Assembly: GCF_947495705.1 (NCBI RefSeq)
Contig: NZ_CANLZR010000010.1
Coordinates: forward strand, 62,001 to 126,000
Direction: 5' to 3'
DNA length: 64,000 nt
Source: an uncultured Phycicoccus sp.
Lineage (GTDB): Bacteria > Actinomycetota > Actinomycetes > Actinomycetales > Dermatophilaceae
Shown here piece by piece: positions 56,700 to 64,000 of the stretch. Every line of letters begins with the position of its first letter. Positions within the stretch are counted from its first letter, which is position 1. The notes below the pieces were generated by a model, which was not told where the DNA came from, did no database searches, and saw only the letters and a list, made by a program, of their open reading frames with translations. Both the position numbers and the translations under genes were made by a program.

Positions 56700-58097
56700 T
56701 CAGAGGTTGATCATGTGGCCGGCGATGCCCTCGACGGCCTCCTTGACCGACTCCGACAGCGTCGGGTGCGCGAACACGTTGCGGGACACCTCGTCGGCGG
56801 TGAGGTCCCACTTCTGGGCCAGGGTCAGCACGGGCAGCAGCTCGGTGACGTCGGGGCCGATCATGTGCGCGCCGAGGATCTCGTTGTGCTCGGCGTCGGC
56901 GACGACCTTGACGAAGCCCACGGGGTCGCCCAGACCCATCGCCTTGCCGTTCGCGCTGAACGGGAACTTGGCGGTCTTGACGTCGTACCCCTTCTCCTTG
57001 GCCTGGGCCTCGGAGTAGCCGAAGGAGCCGATCTGCGGGTGGCAGTAGGTGGCCCGCGGCACGAAGTCGTACTCGACGGGCATCGTGTCGGCGCCGGACA
57101 TGTGCTCGGCGGCGACGACGCCCATGGCCTCGGCGACGTGCGCGAGCATCAGCTTGGCGGTGACGTCGCCGATGGCGTAGACGTTCTCGACGTTCGTGCG
57201 GCAGTACTCGTCGATGGCGATGGCGCCGCGCTCGGTGAGCTCGACCCCGGTGCTCTCGAGCCCGTACCCCTCGGTGCGCGGTGCGAAGCCGATGGCCGAG
57301 AGCAGCTTGTCGGCCTCGAGCACCTGCTGGTCGCCGCCGGCGGCCGGAGCCACCGTGACCTTGACGCCCGAGCCGGTGTCCTCGACCGCCTCGACCTTGG
57401 TGCCGAGCATGACCGTGACGCCGAGCTTCTTGTAGTGCTTGAGGAGCTCCTTGGAGACCTCCTCGTCCTCGGTCGGGACCATCCGGTCGAGGAACTCCAC
57501 GATCGTGACGTCGACGCCGAAGTTCTTCATGACGTAGGCGAACTCGACGCCGATGGCACCGGACCCGGCGATGATGATCGAGCCGGGGAGGTTCTCGTCG
57601 AGGATCTGCTCCTCGTAGGTGACGACGTTCTCGCTCACCTCGACGCCCGGCAGCATCCGGGTAACGGCGCCGGTGGCGATGATCAGCTTGTCGAAGGTGA
57701 GCGTGCGCGTCTCGCCGTCGTTGAGGGCGACGTCCATCGAGCTCGGGCCGGTGAGCGTGCCCCAGCCGTCGATCTCCTCGATCTTGTTCTTCTTCATGAG
57801 GAAGTGGACGCCCTTGACGATGCCGGCCGAGACCTTGCGCGAGCGGGCGTGGGTGACGCCGTACTTCATCGTCGCCTCGCCCTCGATCCCGAACAGCTCC
57901 TTGTCGTGCTGGAGGGTGTGGGCGAGCTCGGCGTTCTTGATGAGCGCCTTGGAGGGGATGCACCCGACGTTGAGACAGACGCCGCCCCAGTACTGCTTCT
58001 CGACGACCGCGACCTTCTTCCCGAGCTGGGAGGCGCGGATCGCCGCGACGTACCCACCAGGACCAGCACCGAGCACCACGAGGTCGAAATCAGTCAT
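56700..58097 (-). CDS. lpdA: Dihydrolipoyl dehydrogenase
   Basis: A 465-residue E3 flavoprotein, which reoxidises lipoamide in 2-oxoacid dehydrogenase or glycine-cleavage complexes. FAD binding [20 protein letters not shown], the redox disulfide [18 protein letters not shown] binding [20 protein letters not shown], and the C-terminal His-Glu region [14 protein letters not shown] are intact. No E1 or E2 genes are adjacent. TAGGGT ends 6 nt before the ATG. Confidence 0.96.
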   Translation of the reverse strand: MTDFDLVVLGAGPGGYVAAIRASQLGKKVAVVEKQYWGGVCLNVGCIPSKALIKNAELAHTLQHDKELFGIEGEATMKYGVTHARSRKVSAGIVKGVHFLMKKNKIEEIDGWGTLTGPSSMDVALNDGETRTLTFDKLIIATGAVTRMLPGVEVSENVVTYEEQILDENLPGSIIIAGSGAIGVEFAYVMKNFGVDVTIVEFLDRMVPTEDEEVSKELLKHYKKLGVTVMLGTKVEAVEDTGSGVKVTVAPAAGGDQQVLEADKLLSAIGFAPRTEGYGLESTGVELTERGAIAIDEYCRTNVENVYAIGDVTAKLMLAHVAEAMGVVAAEHMSGADTMPVEYDFVPRATYCHPQIGSFGYSEAQAKEKGYDVKTAKFPFSANGKAMGLGDPVGFVKVVADAEHNEILGAHMIGPDVTELLPVLTLAQKWDLTADEVSRNVFAHPTLSESVKEAVEGIAGHMINL

Positions 58098-58103
58098 GCT
58101 GGC

Positions 58104-58109
58104 ACCCTA
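58104..58109 (-). promoter_or_regulatory. -10 element (TAGGGT) for lpdA
   Basis: The hexamer ends 6 nt before ATG 58097, with no Shine-Dalgarno. Confidence 0.6.
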
Positions 58110-58186
58110 TCGGGCCCCCGATGGGGTGATTCCCCCGTCCTGCTCGCGGAGATCCACGCCGACCGCCGTGGCCCGGCCGGCCAGGA

Positions 58187-60178
58187 TCAGCCCAGGGCCC
58201 GCAACGTGCGGTGCACGGCCTCGGCCACGGGCGCCGCGGTCTCGCTGCCGTGCCCGCCCTGGCTCACGACGGCCGCCACGACCCAGCGCGGACGGTCGGA
58301 CGGCGCGTAGGAGACGAACCACGAGGTGTCCCGGCTCCCGGTGACCTCGCCGGTCCCGGTCTTGCCGGCCACGGGCCAGTCCGCGGGCATCGACCGGAAC
58401 GTCTCGGCGCCCGTGCCGGAGGTGACGACCGCGCGCAGCGCCCGCTGCAGGTACCGGTTCGTCGCCGCGCTCACCGGGGCGCGGCGCGTCCGGCCCGGCG
58501 CGATCGCCGTCCGCACCTCGGTGACCGGGTCGACGAGCGCCGCGCCGACGCGCGGCGTGCGCACGGTCCGGTCGTCCGCGATCGCCGCGTACATGACGGC
58601 CATCTGCAGCGGGGTCGCGAGCAGGTCGCCCTGCCCGATGGAGAAGTTCGCCGCGTCGCCGCCGCGCAGCTGGTACCCCGACTCGCAGTTCTCCGCGGCG
58701 ACGGCCTCGAGGAACGACCGGCGGTCGGCGTCGGCCACCTCGGGATAGCCGGTGCGCGCGCGCCGGCACAGCTCGCCCTTCTGCTGCTCCCACGTGTCCC
58801 ATCGCCACGTGCGGTCGGGCACGCGGCCCGGCGACTCCTGGGGCAGGTCGATGCCGGTGCGGCTGCCGAGGCCGAACCCGCGCGCCGTCGCGGCGAACGG
58901 CTCCGGCGTGCCGGGGCGGACGTCGAGGCCGCCCTCCCGCTGCCACTGCGTGTACGCGAGCTCGTAGAAGACCGTGTCGCAGGAGATCTCCAGAGCCCGC
59001 GACAGGCTGATGCGTCCGCGCGGGACGGTCTCGTGGTTCTTGAAGTCGCGGTCGCCGATCCGGTAGCTCGCCGGGCAGTCGTAGCGGCCGTCGAGCGATC
59101 GGCCGGCGCGCACCGCGGCCGCCACCGACGCCGGCTTGAACGTGCTCGCGGGGGCGAAGCCCGCATCCGTCGCCCGCGACAGCAGCGGGGTGTTCGCCCG
59201 AGGCGAGGTCAGGGTGGCGTACTCCGCGCTCGAGATACCCCCGGTCCACAGGTCGAGGTCGTACGTCGGGACACTCGCCAGCGCGGCGACGGCGCCGTCA
59301 CGGGGGTCGAGGACGACGACGGCGCCCGCATCGGCCGCCCGGCCGCGGGCGCGGGCCTTGCGGATCTCGGCGGTCAGCGCCTTCTCGGCCGAAACCTGGA
59401 CGGCGGCGTCGAGGGAGGTGACGAGGTCCTGGCCGGGCACCGGGTCGGTCCGCGAGACGACCCCGGTGACGAGCCCGCGGGCGTCGACCGCGACCACCGT
59501 CCGGCCGGGAGTGCCTCGCAGGGCCGCGTCGTACTGCTGCTCGAGGCCGGCGCGTCCCACGAGGTCGTCCGCGACGAGGTCGCCGGGGGCGGTCAGCTCC
59601 TCGGCCGTGACGGGGCCCAGGTAGCCCACGACCTGGGCCGCGCTGGCGCCCTTCGGCCGGGGGTAGACGCGGACCGCGCGGGAGCCGACGGCGATCCCGG
59701 GGAACCGGGCAGGCTGCTCGACGAGGGTGAGAGCCGTCGCGGCGTCGACGTCGTCGGCCAGGGGCACCGGCACCTGGGGCGAGCCGGCCCAGCACGCCGG
59801 AGCGGCGGGCGCCCCGTCCTCGCCGCAGAGCCAGGTCCGCCCGAGCAGGTCGTCGGGGTCGAGCCCGAGGACGGCGGCGACGTCGCGGACCTCGGCCTCG
59901 GCAGCCGCCCGGTCGTCGGCGATGACCCGGCGCTCGAGGGTGACGACGGTGCTCACCCGGTTGTCGGCCAGGGCGCGGCCGTGCCGGTCGAGGATGCGAC
60001 CACGGAGGGCCGGCACGACGATGGTGCGGGTGTCGAGGGCAGCCGTCGCGCGGTCGCCGAACCCGGAAGCGCCGGCGAGCTGGACCTGTCCGAGCCGCCC
60101 GACGAGCCCCCCGAACGCGAGGACCACCGCGACGAGGACGGCCAGCATCCGGCCGTGGTGGCCGGGGCGGCGCCTCAC
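58187..60178 (-). CDS. mrdA: Penicillin-binding protein 2 (peptidoglycan transpeptidase)
   Basis: A 663-residue class B PBP of the elongation machinery. A single N-terminal anchor (MLAVLVAVVLAFGGLVGRLG) is followed by the pedestal domain and the transpeptidase, with the serine in FAPASTFKPASV, SCDTVFYELAY as the SxD motif, and AGKTGTGEVTGSRDTSWFVS as KTG. GTG 60178 overlaps the mreD stop. It is the last gene of mreB-mreC-mreD-mrdA; the partner glycosyltransferase rodA is not next to it. Confidence 0.94.
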   Translation of the reverse strand: MRRRPGHHGRMLAVLVAVVLAFGGLVGRLGQVQLAGASGFGDRATAALDTRTIVVPALRGRILDRHGRALADNRVSTVVTLERRVIADDRAAAEAEVRDVAAVLGLDPDDLLGRTWLCGEDGAPAAPACWAGSPQVPVPLADDVDAATALTLVEQPARFPGIAVGSRAVRVYPRPKGASAAQVVGYLGPVTAEELTAPGDLVADDLVGRAGLEQQYDAALRGTPGRTVVAVDARGLVTGVVSRTDPVPGQDLVTSLDAAVQVSAEKALTAEIRKARARGRAADAGAVVVLDPRDGAVAALASVPTYDLDLWTGGISSAEYATLTSPRANTPLLSRATDAGFAPASTFKPASVAAAVRAGRSLDGRYDCPASYRIGDRDFKNHETVPRGRISLSRALEISCDTVFYELAYTQWQREGGLDVRPGTPEPFAATARGFGLGSRTGIDLPQESPGRVPDRTWRWDTWEQQKGELCRRARTGYPEVADADRRSFLEAVAAENCESGYQLRGGDAANFSIGQGDLLATPLQMAVMYAAIADDRTVRTPRVGAALVDPVTEVRTAIAPGRTRRAPVSAATNRYLQRALRAVVTSGTGAETFRSMPADWPVAGKTGTGEVTGSRDTSWFVSYAPSDRPRWVVAAVVSQGGHGSETAAPVAEAVHRTLRALG

Positions 60179-60663
60179 CCGTACCGCCTCCGGACGACCG
60201 CCCGCTCGGCGCCGACGACCAGCGGGACGACGACGGCCCCGACGGTGGCCGTGAGCAGCGAGCGCACGGCGACGTCGACGAGGTCGACGGGCGCCGACAC
60301 CGCCAGGGCCCGCACGACGTCGACGCCCTGGACGACGAGGGTGGCCCCGAGGGTCACGACGGCCACCCGGGGCGCGGCGACCGGGCCCGCGTGTCGGAAC
60401 CGGCCGGCGAGCAGCCCCGCCGCGGCGTAGGTGAGGGCGTGCGCCCCGAGCGGCTCGGCCCCGGGCGGGACGAGGTCGACCACCCACCCGCCCGCGAGGC
60501 CCGCGACCATCCCGGCCGACGGTCCCCGCAGCAGCGCCCAGGCGACGACGAGCACGACGACGAGGTCGGGCACCGGCGCCAGGTGCCGCGCCCCGAGGGT
60601 GACGGCGAGCAGCACGGCCGCGACGAGGGCGAGGCCGCGCGCGGCGAGCACCACCCCACCCAT
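60175..60663 (-). CDS. mreD: Rod shape-determining protein MreD
   Basis: A 162-residue membrane protein with about five helices; PVPDLVVVLVVAWALLRG, GLAGGWVVDLVPPGAEPLGA and HALTYAAAGLLAGRF fit MreD. It works with MreC in the elongasome. Start shares one base with the mreC stop (TGATG); stop overlaps mrdA. Confidence 0.88.
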   Translation of the reverse strand: MGGVVLAARGLALVAAVLLAVTLGARHLAPVPDLVVVLVVAWALLRGPSAGMVAGLAGGWVVDLVPPGAEPLGAHALTYAAAGLLAGRFRHAGPVAAPRVAVVTLGATLVVQGVDVVRALAVSAPVDLVDVAVRSLLTATVGAVVVPLVVGAERAVVRRRYG

Positions 60664-61466
60664 CAGCCGGCCCCCGAGGGGGTGACCGCGGGCCGTGGTG
60701 TGGTCCGGGCCGGCGGCAGGACGACCGCGACGACGTCGAGCGAGGTCGGGTCGACGGCGGGCACGACCCGGCCCGTCGCGGCGAGGCGTCCCACGCCGGG
60801 GTCGACGTCGCTCACCGTCCCGATCCGGACCCCGGGCACGTAGGGGCGGCCGTCGACGCTGCCGAGGGTCACGACGTCGTCGCCGGGCGCCATCGCGCCG
60901 CGCTCGACGAGAGCCAGGGACACGCTGCCCGGCTCGGGGGCGGGCGCGCCGGCGGCGGCCGAACCGGACACCTCGCCGAGCACCCCGTCGGCCCCGACGC
61001 GCACCCCGACCGCGACGTCCGGGCCGCCGAGGAGGAGCACGTCGCTCGTCCACGGGGCGACGCTGACGACCCGGCCGACGAGGCCCTCGGCGGCGACGAC
61101 GGCGCGGTCGACCTCGATCCCGTCGCGGGAGCCGGCGTCGATGGTCACCCGCTCGGGCCCGGCCGGGCCGGAGCGGCCGACGGCGACGACCTGGGCGATG
61201 ACGACGGGGGTGCCGTCCAGGCCCGGGGCGGCGAGCAGGGCGTCGAGCTGCCCGCCGTCTCCCCGCTCGCCGAGCATCGCGTCGACGGTCGCGGACAGCT
61301 CGGCGGCGCGGCCCTCGTCGCGGGCGGGGCCGACGAGGCGCTCGAGGGGCCCGAGGACGGTGGCGGCGGACGCCCGGACCGGCCCGAGGTCGACGGCGCC
61401 GGAGAGGTCGACGAGGACGACGAGGCTGGTGACCGCGAGCGCGGTGAGCAGCAGCCGCCGCCTCAT
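60663..61466 (-). CDS. mreC: Cell shape-determining protein MreC
   Basis: A 267-residue protein with one N-terminal helix (LLLTALAVTSLVVLVDLSG), a helical stretch, and the extracellular beta-barrel domain (VIAQVVAVGRSGPAGPERVT, IDAGSRDGIEVDRAVVAAEG, GLVGRVVSVAPWTSDVLLL). ATG 61466 overlaps the mreB stop. It is a scaffold of the lateral wall synthesis complex. The C-terminal tail is proline-rich. Confidence 0.92.
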   Translation of the reverse strand: MRRRLLLTALAVTSLVVLVDLSGAVDLGPVRASAATVLGPLERLVGPARDEGRAAELSATVDAMLGERGDGGQLDALLAAPGLDGTPVVIAQVVAVGRSGPAGPERVTIDAGSRDGIEVDRAVVAAEGLVGRVVSVAPWTSDVLLLGGPDVAVGVRVGADGVLGEVSGSAAAGAPAPEPGSVSLALVERGAMAPGDDVVTLGSVDGRPYVPGVRIGTVSDVDPGVGRLAATGRVVPAVDPTSLDVVAVVLPPARTTPRPAVTPSGAG

Positions 61467-62497
61467 GACCGGCGGGTGTCGACGAGGACGCGCTCCAGCG
61501 TGCGGAACTCCTCGACGCATCGCCCGGCTCCCCGGACGACGGCCCGCAGCGGGTCCTCGGCGGCGCGGACGGGGACCCCGAGCTCGTGCGAGAGGCGCTC
61601 GTCGAGGCCGCGGAGCAGGGCACCGCCCCCGGTGAGCGCGATGCCCCGGTCGACGATGTCGCCGGCCAGCTCGGGCGGGCAGACGTCGAGGACGGCGCGG
61701 ACGAGCTCGACGATCTGGACGACGGGGGCCTCGATGGCGCGTCGGACCTCGGCCGAGCCGATCGTCACGGTCTTCGGCAGACCGGTGACGAGGTCACGCC
61801 CGCGGACCCGTTCGGAGATCTCCTCGGTGAGGGGGAAGGCCGAGCCGGCGGCGATCTTCAGCTGCTCGGCGCTGGACTCGCCGAGCAGCAGCGAGTACTC
61901 GGCCTTCACGTGGCTGACGATGGCCTCGTCGATCTCGTCGCCGCCGATCCGCACCGTGCGCGACGTGACGAGCCCGCCGAGGCTGATGACCCCGACATCG
62001 GTGGTCCCGCCCCCGACGTCGACGACCATCGAGGCCTGGGTCTCCTCGACGGGCAGGCCGGCCCCGATGGCGGCGGCCATCGTCTCCTCGACGACGAACA
62101 CCCGGCGGGCGCCGGAGCGCAGGGTGGCGTCCTCGAGGGCGCGGCGCTCGACGCTCGTGATGTCGCTCGGGACGCAGACGACGACGCGGGGGCGGACGAG
62201 CCGGGACGGCGCCACCTGGTCGACGAACCACCGGATCATCCGCTCCGTCACGTCGGCGTCGGAGATGACGCCGTCGCGCAGCGGCCGGACGGCGGTGACG
62301 GTCTCGGGGGTGCGGCCGACCATGTCCTTGGCGCGGCGGCCGGCGGCGACGAGCTGGCTCGTCCCGGTGCGGACGGCGACGACGGAGGGCTCGTCGAGGA
62401 CGACGCCGCGGCCCCGTTCGTAGACGACGGTGTTGGCGGTCCCGAGGTCGATGGCGAGGTCCCTGCCGCGGACCCATCCCGCTGACCAGCCGCTCAT
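61463..62497 (-). CDS. mreB: Actin-like cell shape protein MreB
   Basis: A 344-residue bacterial actin. DLAIDLGTANTVVYERGRGV (phosphate 1), DVGGGTTDVGVISLGGLV (phosphate 2), and GIALTGGGALLRGLDERLS (adenosine) are the actin motifs. It directs peptidoglycan insertion in rods and spore walls. Many Micrococcales lack MreB, so its presence with mreCD and mrdA is informative. TAGCCT ends 7 nt before ATG 62497; there is no clear Shine-Dalgarno. Confidence 0.96.
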   Translation of the reverse strand: MSGWSAGWVRGRDLAIDLGTANTVVYERGRGVVLDEPSVVAVRTGTSQLVAAGRRAKDMVGRTPETVTAVRPLRDGVISDADVTERMIRWFVDQVAPSRLVRPRVVVCVPSDITSVERRALEDATLRSGARRVFVVEETMAAAIGAGLPVEETQASMVVDVGGGTTDVGVISLGGLVTSRTVRIGGDEIDEAIVSHVKAEYSLLLGESSAEQLKIAAGSAFPLTEEISERVRGRDLVTGLPKTVTIGSAEVRRAIEAPVVQIVELVRAVLDVCPPELAGDIVDRGIALTGGGALLRGLDERLSHELGVPVRAAEDPLRAVVRGAGRCVEEFRTLERVLVDTRRS

Positions 62498-62504
62498 GCC
62501 CCGC

Positions 62505-62510
62505 AGGCTA
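62505..62510 (-). promoter_or_regulatory. -10 element (TAGCCT) for mreBCD-mrdA
   Basis: The hexamer ends 7 nt before the mreB ATG. Confidence 0.6.
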
Positions 62511-62686
62511 GGCCGGTGCGGGGGGCCGGTCGTGGTGCCACTCCGGGTGCCGCGGGCATCGGTACGGCCGCGGTGAAACATCTGTGACTCCTGATACCCC
62601 TGCGACTCCCGGGACGCATGAGGTGGCCGGTCCGCCCGGCCCGTCCCGGGTCCCGAGCCGCCCCACACACCATCACCCCGCTGCTG

Positions 62687-62829
62687 TCATTCGCCCCCGA
62701 TCCCGGGGCGAACGACAGTCCTGGGGCGAACGGCTGTCGGTTGCCCCACGTGGCGGGGCGAACGACAGCCCGGGGGCGAACGACTGTCGGTTGCCCCACG
62801 TGGCGGGGCGAACGGCTGTCGGTTGCCCC
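62687..62829. repeat. Tandem array of a 50-bp imperfect inverted repeat
   Basis: Two adjacent 50-bp units (62705-62754 and 62755-62804) differ at only a few bases and are followed by a half unit (62805-62829). Each begins GGGGCGAACGACAG and ends in CTGTCGGTTGCCCC plus CACGTGGC, so each can fold back on itself. An inverted half-copy (CTGTCATTCGCCCCC, 62694-62699 region) precedes them. Confidence 0.8.
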
Positions 62830-62910
62830 GGATGGTGGGTCAGATGAGAGGACGCGCGACAATACTTCTTGGCCGGCCGGCCGCAATGCCGGCCAGGGGT
62901 CGCGGCCCGG

Positions 62911-63333
62911 TCAGAGCTCGGGGAACCAGATCGCGATCTCGCGCGCGGCCGACTCCGGGGAGTCCGAGCCGTGGACGATGTTCTTCTGGACCTTCTCGCC
63001 CCAGTCGCGGCCGAGGTCGCCGCGTATGGACCCGGGGGCAGCGGCCGTCGGGTCGGTGGCGCCCGCCAGAGCCCGGAAGCCCTCGATGCACCGCTCCCCC
63101 TCGATGACGACCGCGGCCACCGGCCCCGAGGACATGAAGGCGACGAGCGGCTCGAAGAACGGCTTGCCCTCGTGCTCGGCGTAGTGCCGGTGCAGCATGT
63201 CGGTGTCGGCGCTCGTCACCTTGAGGGCGACGAGGCGGTACCCCTTGGACTCGATCCGGCGCAGCACCTCGCCGGTGAGGCCGCGGGCGTAGCCGTCGGG
63301 CTTGACGAGGACGAGCGAGCGTTCGATGGTCAC
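62911..63333 (-). CDS. ndk: Nucleoside diphosphate kinase
   Basis: A 140-residue NDK, which transfers phosphate between nucleoside di- and triphosphates through a phosphohistidine. LVLVKPDGYARGLTGEVLRR is the N-terminus and the active histidine is in NIVHGSDSPESA. The GTG start at 63333 has TAGGGT ending 6 nt upstream, overlapping the stop of the preceding gene. Length is standard. Confidence 0.97.
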   Translation of the reverse strand: MTIERSLVLVKPDGYARGLTGEVLRRIESKGYRLVALKVTSADTDMLHRHYAEHEGKPFFEPLVAFMSSGPVAAVVIEGERCIEGFRALAGATDPTAAAPGSIRGDLGRDWGEKVQKNIVHGSDSPESAAREIAIWFPEL

Positions 63334-63339
63334 CCGGCC

Positions 63340-63345
63340 ACCCTA
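63340..63345 (-). promoter_or_regulatory. -10 element (TAGGGT) for ndk, overlapping the DUF4233 stop
   Basis: The hexamer ends 6 nt before GTG 63333, and its TAG is the DUF4233 stop codon. Confidence 0.55.
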
Positions 63346-63744
63346 GTCGGCACCGGCGGCCTCCTCCGACTCGCGCCGGGCGACGAGGGCGTCCGCCTTG
63401 AGGCCCTGGATGAGGAGCAGCACCCACAACGCCGTGAAGACGACGGCGACCCCCACCATGGCGGGCACGAGCAACGCGCTGAGCCAGGTCAGCACCTGGA
63501 CCACCCAGCCGACGGTGATGCCGAGCGGGCTCCGCATGAGCCCGGACCCCACGAGTGCGAGCAGGGCGAGTCCGAGGCCCACCCAGAGCAGGCGGGTGCC
63601 GTCGGCGGCCCGACCGTCGGCGATAGCCAGGGCCCGGGCCACGAGGGCGAAGAAGGACAGGAGCACGGCCTGCCCGACCAGGGCGAGCGCGAGCAGGCGG
63701 AACGTCAGCCGGCCCTGCCGCCCGTAGAGCGGCAGCCGGGTCAC
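63343..63744 (-). CDS. DUF4233 family membrane protein
   Basis: A 133-residue membrane protein with four helices (LLALALVGQAVLLSFFALVA, LLWVGLGLALLALVGSGLM, ITVGWVVQVLTWLSALLVPA, VGVAVVFTALWVLLLIQG). DUF4233 is usually found between folC and ndk in actinobacteria; function unknown. GTG 63744 overlaps the preceding stop. Confidence 0.88.
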   Translation of the reverse strand: MTRLPLYGRQGRLTFRLLALALVGQAVLLSFFALVARALAIADGRAADGTRLLWVGLGLALLALVGSGLMRSPLGITVGWVVQVLTWLSALLVPAMVGVAVVFTALWVLLLIQGLKADALVARRESEEAAGAD

Positions 63745-63998
63745 CGGGAGTCCCCGCCGTGCTTCCAGCGGTAGGTCTCGACGGCCGTCTTGGCCTCCTT
63801 GAGCCCGGCGCCCGTCGCCTCGCGGTACAGCTTGATCGCCGAGATCGTCTGGTCCTGCGCGAGCTGGACCTCGATCGCCTGACGGTGCGCCTCGGGCAGC
63901 TCCTCGACCGGGACGAAGCGGACGTGGGACCCCAACGTCGGCATCCCACCGGCCCGCACCGCCCGCACGACGTACCAGACGGCGACGATGACGGCCAC
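63741..63998 (-). CDS. Ribosomal protein bL12 C-terminal-domain protein, possibly truncated by window edge
   Basis: At least 85 residues. A hydrophobic N-terminal segment (AVIVAVWYVVRAVRAGG) precedes a bL12 C-terminal domain helix pattern (QTISAIKLYREATGAGLKEA, KTAVETYRWKHGG). The GTG at 63998 may be the start, or the frame may continue beyond the window. It is not the ribosomal stalk protein itself; function unknown. Confidence 0.7.
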   Translation of the reverse strand: MAVIVAVWYVVRAVRAGGMPTLGSHVRFVPVEELPEAHRQAIEVQLAQDQTISAIKLYREATGAGLKEAKTAVETYRWKHGGDSR

Positions 63999-64000
63999 GA

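Larger units (their letters stand above)
62498..62910. other. Non-coding interval between mreB and ndk
   Basis: A 413-bp gap with no supported gene. It holds the mreB -10 element (62505-62510), an array of 50-bp repeats (62687-62829), and a further stretch with no recognisable feature up to the ndk stop. Confidence 0.7.

Noticed and set aside
62687-62829. CRISPR array
   Set aside because: The repeats are adjacent with no spacers, are internally inverted, and no cas genes are present.

Overview
The window is bacterial chromosome of very high G+C content (roughly 70-75% by eye), densely coding, with GTG starts, many ATGA/GTGA stop-start overlaps and an actinobacterial gene set (clgR next to cinA and pgsA, DUF3046 near recA, rnj next to dapA, DUF4233 next to ndk). 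The most likely source is a Micrococcales actinomycete, possibly of the Intrasporangiaceae/Dermatophilaceae group. That placement is inferred from gene content and order, not proven. I see no prophage, insertion sequence, CRISPR array, rRNA or tRNA.

The minus strand carries a conserved actinobacterial backbone. Read leftwards from about 43 kb, it runs rpsO-pnp, dapB (with the siroheme genes cysG-cbiX), dapA-rnj, ftsK, rimO-pgsA-cinA-clgR, DUF3046, an ABC-2 exporter, and recA-recX. Modules on either strand are set into this backbone. These are a SulP transporter, a homocysteine methyltransferase, agmatine-to-putrescine genes aguB-aguA, a class I aldolase, a repair island (lhr, a four-helix membrane protein, nei), an M19 dipeptidase, an unusual two-helix channel, a MauE-thioredoxin fusion, an I36-LytM secreted hydrolase, thyA-folA, and an enoyl-CoA hydratase/GNAT/azlCD operon.

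The region at 43.3-48.5 kb is an fdsGBAD operon for a soluble NAD-dependent, molybdenum-containing formate dehydrogenase. After it come an acyltransferase-3 membrane protein, a small acidic protein, a PlsC-like acyltransferase, an autoregulated ArsR repressor with an SRPBCC partner, a VOC protein, a HelD-type RNA-polymerase helicase, a lipoprotein, a membrane DUF305 protein, an aromatic amino acid decarboxylase and lipoamide dehydrogenase. The right end (58-64 kb) holds the cell-elongation operon mreB-mreC-mreD-mrdA, then ndk, a DUF4233 gene and a bL12-C-terminal-domain gene, all on the minus strand.

Seventeen genes have a TANNNT or CATANT hexamer 6-8 nt before the start codon and no usable Shine-Dalgarno; an eighteenth, arsR, has the same layout under a consensus TTGACA. 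This points to leaderless transcription and helps fix several starts. The main unexplained non-coding features are a 50-bp tandem/inverted repeat array between mreB and ndk, an A+T-rich island with a repeated decamer between rnj and ftsK, a structured leader ahead of the I36-LytM gene, and a palindrome written into the 3' end of fdsB.
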